Assembly: GCA_964404255.1 (NCBI GenBank)
Contig: CAYOJJ010000004.1
Span: 62,001 to 126,000 of the forward strand
Reading direction: 5' to 3'
DNA from: JAFDZW01 sp964404255
GTDB taxonomy: Bacteria > Bacteroidota > Ignavibacteria > Palsa-1295
Length of the DNA stretch: 64,000 bases
Positions 28,443-36,800 of the stretch are shown here, one piece after another. Each line of letters opens with the position of its first letter. Within the stretch, counting starts at the first letter, position 1. The position numbers and the translations under genes are program-made. The notes under the pieces were generated by a model. The model was not told the DNA's origin, searched no databases, and worked only from the letters and a program-made list of their open reading frames with translations.

Positions 28443-30380
28443 TTAATAGGAAAATTCGACTCCGAGTTTGTACTCTCGCCCGGTTAACGGAAAGCTCGGT
28501 ATTTCTTCGTACTGGGTATCGAAAAGATTACTGATCGCGAGAGTAACAGACATGCTAAGATTGCCTGAAATCTGTATTGGTATCGACTGCAGAGAAAGAT
28601 TGAGCAAACTGACCGGCGGCAGTTTTATATGATTTGCCATATCGCCATAGCGATGGCCCCGGTAATTCAGATTCACTGCGATCTGCCCGAGCGAATCCCA
28701 AATTGAAATAATAGAAGCATTCCAGCGTAACGGGGTCGAATAGCTCAGTTCATTCCCATAGTTGATCGAGCCCGGAGTACGGTTTTCGGCTCGTTGCAGC
28801 ATGAGCCCATAGTGCAATTGCAATGAAGAATGCTCAGAAAGCAATAAGGAATAACCGGCTGTTACTTCGGTGCCATAAGATCGCACCGATTGGACATTGC
28901 TCGGCGTCCAGATGCCGCCGCTCCCTGGCTGCCAGACCGTTTGATCGGTTATCAAATGATAATATACTGTAGCCTTTAGTGTGAAATTATTAATAGCGGC
29001 GAGATCGCCGGTGCATTCAAACCCGTATCCATGCTCCGGCCGGAGATTTGGGTTGCCCCCGACTTTCCAGTACAATTCATTTAAAGTCGGCGAATGATAT
29101 AATCTGGTATAAGCGAGACCAATACTCACATCGGTAAACCGATAGACAGCCCTTACCTGTGGCAGAAGCTGGTATTGAGCATTGTCCGATTGCTTCTCTA
29201 TTTTTATAACCGCCGATGTGCTAAAGGGATTAGCTATGCCATAAATAAGTCCAAGATCGGTTCTAAAGATATCACGAAAAATATCCCCGCTTATTGAAAT
29301 ATTTTCATTACTGATTAGTAGATTATGATCGAACGACCCGTCGATATGAGCCTGAAGGTCGGGAAAAATATCCGTCGTTGTTTTGGCGCTAATGGCCACT
29401 ATTTTGTTGGCATATCGATCGGCAATGCGTACGATCGAATCATTATAGCTCTCGAATTGCGATTGGAAAGATGCCTTAAGCGAGTATTGGAATGAAGGTG
29501 AAAGGTGCTGCTCGGCAGAAATTCCCACAAGATAGGCTTCATCGAATTGCCGGGCAAATGAGCTGTTGCCTTCATAATCGATCGTAACAGCGCCGGGTAC
29601 CCCTCGTTCCGCATTGCCATATAAAGCAAAGGCCTGAAACGTTGCTGAAGCATCTGGTATATACGAAAGCGTCGCCGAAGCATTGGCGAGGGTTGCATCG
29701 TTGTTGCTTCTTAAAACTGTACTATTGGTCGATCGTTGAAGAAACGGGTAATTCCCATCGGAGCCGGAGAGCGAAATCGCTCCCTGTATATCTACCTGAT
29801 CGCCGAGATGCTGCCCTATCTTTAAATAGCCGGTTCGTTCTGCCGCCGTTACTTTATTATCATAGCTTATCAGTTGCGTCCCGGCCGTTATATAGGTGCC
29901 CGAGGTTAAGGAAGTTATTGGCGTCAGACGAATGATCGCCGCTCCGGCATCGCCGGTAGCAGAAGGATCGGAAGTTGTACTGGATAAGGAAACGGCTGAA
30001 AAGATATTGAGATCGAACAATGCAAGATCGCTGAGTCCGTGCTGGACATTCGTCAGCCGCACACCATTATATTCTACCGTTACATATTCCGGCGCCAGAC
30101 CTCTGTAGGTGGCTAATGCAATACCCCCAAGCGAACCATACGAGCGGACATCGAGCGAAGGGGAAAGTATAGCGGAAGCAAATGATAACAGAGAGGAAGT
30201 ACTGATGGCTTTAAGTTCTGCTGTTTTAATGCTTATCATTACAGCACCATCGTTTTTATGAGTATTTGAATCGAGGACGGTTATTTCCGGCGACTGATAC
30301 CGGGCAATAGGCTGAGCCAATGCGACCTGACCCAGGTAGAGGAAACAGAAAGCAAGTACGATGTAAAAAACTCGTATCAA
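28443..30380 (-). CDS. btuB: TonB-dependent cobalamin receptor (BtuB)
   Basis: 645 residues. Signal peptide 1-23 (ending QVALAQ), a TonB-box-like EITVLDS at 32-38, then a plug domain (SYGSLGGIALATYRGLAPEYVTVEYNGVRL) and a 22-strand barrel. The C-terminus has LSNLFDTQYEEIPSFPLTGREYKLGVEFSY, ending in an aromatic residue as usual. The cobalamin riboswitch directly upstream fixes the substrate as B12 or a relative. The start must be TTG at 30378-30380: an in-frame TAG lies 12 bases upstream and no ATG precedes the signal peptide. This TTG is the end of the terminator's T-run, and its Shine-Dalgarno AGGAG is in the terminator stem. Confidence 0.92.
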   Translation of the reverse strand: MIRVFYIVLAFCFLYLGQVALAQPIARYQSPEITVLDSNTHKNDGAVMISIKTAELKAISTSSLLSFASAILSPSLDVRSYGSLGGIALATYRGLAPEYVTVEYNGVRLTNVQHGLSDLALFDLNIFSAVSLSSTTSDPSATGDAGAAIIRLTPITSLTSGTYITAGTQLISYDNKVTAAERTGYLKIGQHLGDQVDIQGAISLSGSDGNYPFLQRSTNSTVLRSNNDATLANASATLSYIPDASATFQAFALYGNAERGVPGAVTIDYEGNSSFARQFDEAYLVGISAEQHLSPSFQYSLKASFQSQFESYNDSIVRIADRYANKIVAISAKTTTDIFPDLQAHIDGSFDHNLLISNENISISGDIFRDIFRTDLGLIYGIANPFSTSAVIKIEKQSDNAQYQLLPQVRAVYRFTDVSIGLAYTRLYHSPTLNELYWKVGGNPNLRPEHGYGFECTGDLAAINNFTLKATVYYHLITDQTVWQPGSGGIWTPSNVQSVRSYGTEVTAGYSLLLSEHSSLQLHYGLMLQRAENRTPGSINYGNELSYSTPLRWNASIISIWDSLGQIAVNLNYRGHRYGDMANHIKLPPVSLLNLSLQSIPIQISGNLSMSVTLAISNLFDTQYEEIPSFPLTGREYKLGVEFSY

Positions 30381-30382
30381 AA

Positions 30383-30420
30383 AAAACTCCTATGCCTCCG
30401 GTCGTCGGCATAGGAGTTTT
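30383..30420 (-). terminator. Riboswitch-controlled terminator / start-site hairpin of btuB
   Basis: Perfect 14-bp stem (30383-30396 with 30407-30420) followed on the minus strand by eight Ts. The 3' arm contains AGGAG, seven bases upstream of the btuB TTG counting the intervening bases, and the T-run runs into the TTG itself. It can end transcription and also hide the ribosome site. An upstream TAGGAGT (complement of 30454-30460) can instead pair with ACTCCTA in the 5' arm (complement of 30411-30417), giving an antiterminator around the small hairpin at 30433-30446. Confidence 0.85.
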
Positions 30421-30465
30421 AAAAGATCGAACATACCAGATGGTATCTTACATACTCCTACCGGC

Positions 30466-30662
30466 GCCTTATCCCACGAAGGCTGGTGGTGTGTAAGCAA
30501 AAGGCAGGTCTCCTGGCTTCTCTCGGATTTTGAACGGATCTTCCCATTGCTACGAAGCAACAGTGGTAGATACGAGAGCTACAGTTGCGGGTCAGCTCCG
30601 GCTTTTAACCGGATTCCCTTTTCATCCATAACGGCCGTTCGCCGTTACAGACACCTTTTGCC
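30466..30662 (-). ncRNA. Cobalamin riboswitch
   Basis: Read on the minus strand, the region has all the hallmark pieces in order. P1 is formed by GCAAAAGG and CCTTTTGC (30654-30661 and 30497-30504). Then comes GGGAATCCGGTTAAAAGCCGG, given here as GGGAATCCGG then AGCCGGAGCTGACCCGCAAC. The B12 box GCCAGGAGACCTGCC is at about 30503-30517. A further 5-bp hairpin (30466-30483) beyond P1 may be P13. It controls btuB and the two genes after it. Binding of adenosyl- or methylcobalamin is expected to favour the terminator at 30383-30420 and shut off uptake. Confidence 0.95.
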
Positions 30663-30685
30663 GATTTGAAATGAACGTTAGGCTA

Positions 30686-30693
30686 CAAATATA
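30686..30693 (-). promoter_or_regulatory. Candidate promoter of the riboswitch-btuB transcript
   Basis: TATATTTG on the minus strand is an exact TAnnTTTG element. It ends about 24 bases before the riboswitch P1 stem and only 8 bases after the stop of the DUF5777 gene. No clear TTG lies at the usual upstream distance. Confidence 0.5.
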
Positions 30694-30701
30694 CAAAAAC
30701 T

Positions 30702-31583
30702 TTATAGCTGGAACATACGGGAGATATTAAAGCCCAATTGTATCTGTCCTTTCCCCCAGCTATTATAAGTATCCATGATAAAGGCCCGTTCATTCATGCC
30801 ATTGGTATTAGTGACATGCACCTGAAACACGTGACCACCGGTCTCGATGTCGAAACCGATAGCCAATGCATCATAATTAAGGCCGCTCACCATCCCATTG
30901 AACGCATGATAGTAGTCGATAGTAAAAGCAATGCGGTTTGTGATCTTGAACCTACCACCTACCCCGAGCGCAAAGACATCGTTCGGATCGGTGTTCGTTT
31001 TTACGAGATTCAGATGAACAAGCGTTGGGGATATCTGCAAACTTAGATCTTCACTGATCTTTGATCCAATGAGCACTTGCTGGAAATAGGCCAATCTGGA
31101 GCTAAAATAATTCGGATGGGTCGTATCTTCCCATGGTAGTGTTTCACACGTCATACCGGCAACCGCCACTACAGATACCGGCATATTCCTTGCACCGTGA
31201 GATTGCTGTAGTATCCGGTATTTCGCATAGGCATCGAATTCCCGCTTTGCGGTACTGCGCCCAAAACCTACAAGCAGATCGTTGATCGGTGCGTAGTCGA
31301 AGCTGAAGCGCATAGTCGATTGATCCAATCCCCACAATCCTTCCGGCCCATTGGAAATTGGACCAAAACGATGAAGGATTCTGAAATCAAGCGAGCCGGC
31401 CCCAATCATTTCTATCGATTGACCGTTGATCACCCGCGTCGATTTAAATGCATTCGTTACATATTCGGTCTCGGGCAGGCTGTCCTTTACTAGATCAAGC
31501 AGCCCCTTTTCTTCTTCCTGAGCCCGCAATAATGAAACCGGCAATGCAAGCAAACAGCCGATTAAAAGGAGATACGTTTTCAT
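30702..31583 (-). CDS. DUF5777-like beta-barrel protein
   Basis: 293 residues with a signal peptide ending near SLLRAQ. The body has many short amphipathic strands and the segment SLDFRILHRFGPISNGPEGLWGLDQSTMRFSFDYAPIND, typical of the DUF5777 family of outer-membrane barrels. The C-terminus is LGFNISRMFQL. It is the last gene of a five-gene operon. Its ATG overlaps the YceI stop (ATGA at 31580-31583). Given two cytochrome-like lipoproteins in the same operon, a role in envelope redox traffic is a reasonable inference but unproven. Confidence 0.8.
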   Translation of the reverse strand: MKTYLLLIGCLLALPVSLLRAQEEEKGLLDLVKDSLPETEYVTNAFKSTRVINGQSIEMIGAGSLDFRILHRFGPISNGPEGLWGLDQSTMRFSFDYAPINDLLVGFGRSTAKREFDAYAKYRILQQSHGARNMPVSVVAVAGMTCETLPWEDTTHPNYFSSRLAYFQQVLIGSKISEDLSLQISPTLVHLNLVKTNTDPNDVFALGVGGRFKITNRIAFTIDYYHAFNGMVSGLNYDALAIGFDIETGGHVFQVHVTNTNGMNERAFIMDTYNSWGKGQIQLGFNISRMFQL

Positions 31584-32143
31584 TTTAAGGGTTCCAGCCA
31601 GGCAGTTATTTTGATCTTCACATTCTTTGCCACTTTATCCGCGACGATCGATGGTATCTCTATATTATAATCGGCGACGGCAACGATAAAACCACTTCTG
31701 GCACTTACCTTTCCATTTTTAACATCGATACTTCCCTTTGTGGAAACATCTTTAGTTACCCCATGAAGGGTAAGCTTTCCACCAATGGTCACCGGGTAGC
31801 TGCCATCCTTACCTAAATTTACATCTGAGATATTTGTTATCTTTCCCTTAAATATTGATTTCGGATATTTATCGCTCTCGACGTAATTTTCATTAAAATG
31901 CTCCTGCATCAATGCCCGTTCGAACTCGAATGCCTTTAAGAGCACAGCCACTTCAATAGCTCCGTTAGAAGCATCGAGTACAAAGGTCCCTTTTGTATTT
32001 TTCGCTTCGATGTTCTCGAGCGGTGTCGAGGCTTCGAAGGATACTGCAGCCGATTTTGTAAAATATTTTCCTTGAGAGAAAGCCGAACTTACTCCCAGAA
32101 CCATCACTACTAAAAATGCAACTATCTTCTTCATCCTGATCAT
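31580..32143 (-). CDS. YceI-family exported protein
   Basis: 187 residues from ATG 32143. The frame extends further upstream but overlaps the previous gene, and AGGAAAG lies 5 bases before this ATG. The signal peptide ends near SSAFSQ. The lipocalin-like YceI fold is indicated by SFEASTPLENIEAKNTKGTFVLD, NENYVESDKYPKSIFKG and VTIGGKLTLHGVTKDV. YceI proteins bind long isoprenoid chains such as those of quinones, in the periplasm. Between an OB-fold protein and a DUF5777 barrel, it may handle a quinone or lipid substrate for the operon. Confidence 0.9.
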   Translation of the reverse strand: MIRMKKIVAFLVVMVLGVSSAFSQGKYFTKSAAVSFEASTPLENIEAKNTKGTFVLDASNGAIEVAVLLKAFEFERALMQEHFNENYVESDKYPKSIFKGKITNISDVNLGKDGSYPVTIGGKLTLHGVTKDVSTKGSIDVKNGKVSARSGFIVAVADYNIEIPSIVADKVAKNVKIKITAWLEPLK

Positions 32144-32163
32144 ATTGTCTTTCCTATGAAAAA

Positions 32164-32583
32164 TTATTTCTTCTCGACCGCACATCGAATCAACACAACA
32201 TCGGTTAGCATACCGGTGCAATATCCGTTAATTGCAACGGTATCTCCGGTACGAATACCGGTGGATTCAGCGTTATGCTTCTTATCCAATTGGCATGATA
32301 CCTGCGCCAATGGATCTCCCGCTTCCAGGGCAATCGTTACGGCTCCGGAAGAATCCGTAGAAACGGTAGAAACCGCTCCTTCTACTTTAATGATCTTATT
32401 TAAGTATCGTTGATTTGCCTGGTTTTCATTTTCAGAAAACTCTTTCAAGAGCGATACCGAACTGATCGAAATATCGGCTTTTGCATTCTGAAGATCTTTA
32501 TTGCCACGGGTATATTGATAGTAGCCATACCCAGCTCCAATAAGAAGGACAATAACGATTGCACCAATTATTTTAATTTTCAT
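32164..32583 (-). CDS. Membrane-anchored OB-fold (tRNA_anti-like) protein
   Basis: 139 residues. An N-terminal membrane anchor (about 4-24, IIGAIVIVLLIGAGYGYY) is followed by a domain from about 50: NENQANQRYLNKIIKVEGAV, then ITGxxQLD-type strands SCQLDKKHNAE and GDTVAINGYCTGML. This resembles the tRNA_anti-like OB-fold family seen in Bacteroidota. The name does not imply tRNA binding, and the anchor puts the domain in the periplasm. Two Cys (in VSCQ and GYCTG) are notable. It starts 5 bases after the mono-haem lipoprotein stop. Confidence 0.7.
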   Translation of the reverse strand: MKIKIIGAIVIVLLIGAGYGYYQYTRGNKDLQNAKADISISSVSLLKEFSENENQANQRYLNKIIKVEGAVSTVSTDSSGAVTIALEAGDPLAQVSCQLDKKHNAESTGIRTGDTVAINGYCTGMLTDVVLIRCAVEKK

Positions 32584-32588
32584 ACTGA

Positions 32589-32975
32589 TTAATTATTAGG
32601 CGTTCCGATTTGAATCCAATGCTTAAAGAAAGCGATCTCGCAGCTGGAAAGTGCAGGATCGTTTTGCGGCATTGCCGAATATCCCGGGCTATGGCTTATC
32701 GCCCCCATGATCCGGCCATTCGCTGAGTAAACCTGAATATCAGAATAACTATCGAGACGAATATTACCGCCAAGGGTACTGTAGTTAGCTGCAGCATGGC
32801 ATTTTGAACACTTCGCAGAAATGATCGGTAAAATAGAACCTGAATAAGTGATTCCGGTAGTATCACATACGATGGGGTTGGAATTATCATTTATATATAA
32901 ATCCTGCTCATTATCGTAATAACAAGCCGCAAGTGAGATACTTGCCAGAGCAAGTACTAAAAGAAAATACTTCAT
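32589..32975 (-). CDS. Small cytochrome c-like lipoprotein
   Basis: 128 residues from ATG 32975. The frame allows a TTG at 32987 overlapping the previous gene, but MKYFLLVLAL begins a normal lipoprotein signal. The lipobox SLAAC gives a lipidated Cys at 18. A single haem motif CSKCH spans 56-60 in SILPIISAKCSKCHAAANYS. A candidate axial Met is in GYSAMPQNDP. Layout and length fit the small cytochromes that precede longer di-domain relatives in Bacteroidota. It is second in the operon and closely similar to the C-terminal half of the preceding protein. Confidence 0.82.
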   Translation of the reverse strand: MKYFLLVLALASISLAACYYDNEQDLYINDNSNPIVCDTTGITYSGSILPIISAKCSKCHAAANYSTLGGNIRLDSYSDIQVYSANGRIMGAISHSPGYSAMPQNDPALSSCEIAFFKHWIQIGTPNN

Positions 32976-32983
32976 TTGAAAAA

Positions 32984-33760
32984 TCAATTATTTTTTGCGC
33001 CTTTTCGGATCCAGATCTTTATTTCGTTAAGATCGCATTCTGACAATGTTGCCGTCGGAGGCATGGCGAAATATCCTGGTGTACGGTTGATAGCGCCGAG
33101 CAGTTTTCCGGACTGCACATAGAGTTTGATCTCATTATAATTGGTCAGCGAAATATTATCGCTTGGAGTAGAACCGCTATGGCACCCGTAACAGGCATTC
33201 TGAATAATTGGCCAAACGGTCTTGCTATAGGTTACATTTGTTGTATCGCAATCGCCATCGCAAGAATTATTTGGAGCCCCTTGTTTTATCCAGGTCAGGA
33301 TCATATTGATCTGATCGCTGGTAAGTGGCCCGAATGGTGGTCTTGGCATTTTGTCTTCGCCGGAAGCAAGAAGAACTGTATATAAGCGGCTTTTCGTAGG
33401 AGTTGTCGTATTTACGTTACGCTTTATTTGAGCATAAGTAGTTAAGGGCCCGCCATCATCATGAAAATCGGCAGAATGACATCCATGTACCGAATCCGAA
33501 CAATACGATACGATCAAAGGATAAATATCATTGGCAAAATAGACGCTGTCAGGGGAACAGGGATGCCTGGGTACATAATGATTGGTATCTCCATTACCGG
33601 TTTCGGTAGTATCGGAAGCAGTAGTATCGGTAGGATTTCCACCTGTTGTATCGACAGAAACTACCTGATGCCACGGCTCATGCTTACAGGAAGAAAGTAC
33701 CGAAGCACCAGCTATTATCAGCAGAAATACAATTATAAAAAAATGCGTCTTTTTACCCAT
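32984..33760 (-). CDS. Two-domain cytochrome c-like lipoprotein
   Basis: 258 residues. The lipobox VLSSC gives a lipidated Cys at 25, followed by a Thr/Asp-rich linker (38-62). Two related cytochrome-like domains follow. Domain 2 has a standard haem motif CYGCH at 190-194 and MPP as a likely axial Met. Domain 1 has C87-x6-C94-H95 in place of CxxCH, but keeps the downstream KMPRPP. Extra Cys at 68, 167 and 171 lie between. It is first in the five-gene operon. The duplication with one altered haem site suggests either a single-haem protein or an unusual attachment. Confidence 0.8.
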   Translation of the reverse strand: MGKKTHFFIIVFLLIIAGASVLSSCKHEPWHQVVSVDTTGGNPTDTTASDTTETGNGDTNHYVPRHPCSPDSVYFANDIYPLIVSYCSDSVHGCHSADFHDDGGPLTTYAQIKRNVNTTTPTKSRLYTVLLASGEDKMPRPPFGPLTSDQINMILTWIKQGAPNNSCDGDCDTTNVTYSKTVWPIIQNACYGCHSGSTPSDNISLTNYNEIKLYVQSGKLLGAINRTPGYFAMPPTATLSECDLNEIKIWIRKGAKNN

Positions 33761-33842
33761 AATACTCAGGGGAAAATGAAGTATAATTGGGGTGGTTCTT
33801 TAAGGGCGTAATAACCCCCTTCTAGTATAGGGACACATTACT

Positions 33843-33866
33843 ATTATCTGTGTTTCAACAGATAAT
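33843..33866 (-). terminator. Weak AT-rich hairpin after the T9SS gene
   Basis: 9-bp stem (33843-33851 with 33858-33866), just past the stop of the 33869-37390 gene and before the cytochrome operon. It has no T-run on the minus strand, so termination is uncertain. Confidence 0.4.
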
Positions 33867-33868
33867 AA

Positions 33869-36800
33869 TTATTTTGCTATAATAAAACTATTTTGAGCAC
33901 TTGCTCCATTTGATAAATGCCGTAAGATCATAGTATATCTGCCATTGGGCAATCCTTTGATCGGAGCCGATATTCTATAGACCCCTTTGGATCCTATTCC
34001 CATTTCCTTAGTAATTACCTTCGAACCCAGGCCATCAAAAAGCTCTACTTTAATTAGGCCCACTTCATTGACCGATACCGGAATAGTCACTTCTTCAACT
34101 GCCGGATCGGTGATCGGATCGGGAATTACCGGCAATGTCCGTAATGTGTAATTTTCACTTCCTTCCCGCAATAACTTTACGATCAAAGAATCTCCGCAAC
34201 GAAGAGAGATAGAATACGAGGCATCCATCGATACAATGCCAAGAGAGCATTTGGAATAAACGGCGTCCCCGCCATTTAGCGATATATCGGAAATCGAAAT
34301 ATTGGTATTCAACGTATCGGTTAACCTGGCGACAAATACCAGTTTTAATGCTGGAGTATTTGCAGGCATTTCAAGATATGGAAGTCCTTGCCAAAAAATT
34401 CGGGATTGGGTATGTTTTGCATCACCCGTGGCCCCTCCGAAAATATAAGTAGAATTCGGGACAAACACTTGCGTCTTATCCGGTAGCAGGGTCATCAGGT
34501 CGCTATTATAATTCACGGTAAATGAAATGTCGCGTAAATTTCTGCCGGCAGTCGATAACTGTGGCGTAATAAATAGCGATACCGTATCCCCCGGATAAAA
34601 GGTCGGACGGCTGGAAGAAATAGAAAATATTAAGGTATCGGTCGGTAATACAGTAGCAATAATTGGAATACTCCGATTTGCCGCACTATCAGCATCGCTG
34701 CCGATGGTAATCCTCCCATATTCGTGAGTACCTGTTATGGTGGGATCAAATTGAATACTTATTCTTGTACTGTCATTTTGAGCAAAATTAGTTTTGGAAG
34801 GTGGCGCTTTGAGGATCAGGCCGGGATCGATACTTTGCAACTGAATGGTAGTATGGAGCGAATCGCAGCCAGGACTCTTGATCATAATCATTGCTGTTGC
34901 CTCATCGCAGAATTTCATGGTTCCGAGATCGATAGTATCCTGCGATAGAGAAAGTATTTTCGCGCCGTGCTTCACGCTTAGAAAATACAGTATGGTCGTA
35001 TCCTTAATGGACCCATCTTTAAGTTGGTATCGGATTCTTATATTGCCATCGAACGTCCCAATTTGATCCGTCAAAGCTTTAACGGTGATCGGAAGTGTGG
35101 ATGTAAGGCTTTGAGTGCTATATAGGGCTTTTGGAAGTTGTCCATAGTTAATGGTTACACCTGACGATACCGGAGTTTGAACAACCGATATGATGGTGAG
35201 CGAATCACAGCCGGGGTTTGATAAGATAATGGGATATATCCGGGGCGAATCACAAACGGTGAGATTCAAACTAAACAGCGTATCAAAGGGAATATTGGTA
35301 CTTAGCAGAGCCGCTAATCTCGAACCGGTGCCGTGAATAGGTATCCTGATCCTGTGACTTTCGCCTAAACTTCTGAATACGACGATTAATGTATCGTCAA
35401 AAGTCCCTGAAAATGTCGGGCTAAAATTAATGGATATCTTAGCGGAATCCCCAGGCTTCACTGATGCAGGAATAGCACTATTGAGAGTAAAAGCGCCGGA
35501 AGGAAATAACCCGATAGAATCTATAATAATATCTGTGCAGCCAAAATTCTTAAATACTATCGAGGTATCTAATGGATTGCAGGTAGAAACAATGCCTGTA
35601 ACTAAGGAATCTGCTACAGCAAAAGAAGCAGTACCATCAATAAAGCCGGCAAGGGATATACTGGTATCTTTATCGATCCCCTGATGCCGTAAGTGGAAGG
35701 AGAGAGAGTGTTGAAATGGTCCTGCTGTGGTTAGCGATAGGGATACCTTAATATCCGTTTTTTGATTCGGCAAGAGTCGGATCGGAAAAGTTAGAGGATT
35801 CCCCGATAGATCAGTGACCGTAATATCCGGCGTACCGGTAGAATATCCTTTAAGTATTAAGGTATCACACCCAAGATTAGTAAGTGAAATTACTGTATCA
35901 TACTGTTTACAAAAATCGATCGAGCCATACTGTAGAACAGTTGGAGACATTTTTACTGAAGGAGGATCTCCAACCGCATGTACTATAAGATTTATAACCG
36001 TATCCGTTATGCGCTGTAATACTTTGGAATAATATCGTATTCTGATCTGCGTTGTTAAGGAAGTATCGCTGTGAAATAATATCGATGGATCCCATAAAAA
36101 TGACAGCGATTGTTCCTGGTTTGGCAGTAATGGAAATGGAAAAGCGACCGGAGCCGTTAGCTTCAGTGCCCCGCTGGCGAATAGATCGGATGTCGGATTT
36201 ACGATCGAAATAGAAAGTACCGTATCATCGATACAATACTTATTTAATAGTGTTGCGGTAGCTATCGTAGTCGAGCAGATCCTCCCTTCAAGGGTGACAG
36301 GATCACCTGTAATTGTCAATTCGATCGGAGGTTCGGCAATTGCTCCATCTCCACCGTCCCTGGTTTTCCAAACATTTCCAAAACCATCGAAAGCATAGAC
36401 GATTCCCCCGCTGCACCCTGTTACCGCAAATCGGGTATCTAATGAATTACTGGGGCCCCCGACACTTACCCAGGTTATTCCATTATCGGTAGAACGGTAT
36501 AAACCGGAAATGTTTTTATTGACGATCCTGTCAGAGTCGGCCTGCACGTATAATACCCCGGCTGCTCCTTTAATCGTCCCGGTCGAATAAAAAGTAAGCG
36601 GTCCTATGTTGGACCAGGTCGATCCGTAATCGGTAGATCGTAAAATACTGCTCACACCCGGAACCGGCCTTGTACCAGGGTATTGTTCGGGACAGGCAAA
36701 AAATACCGATGTACCTTTTACAGCAAATACGCTCCAGGATTCGGTGGTGATCTGAGGAGTAATAACATTCCAGTTAAGGCCGCCATCTGCGGTAATCTTC

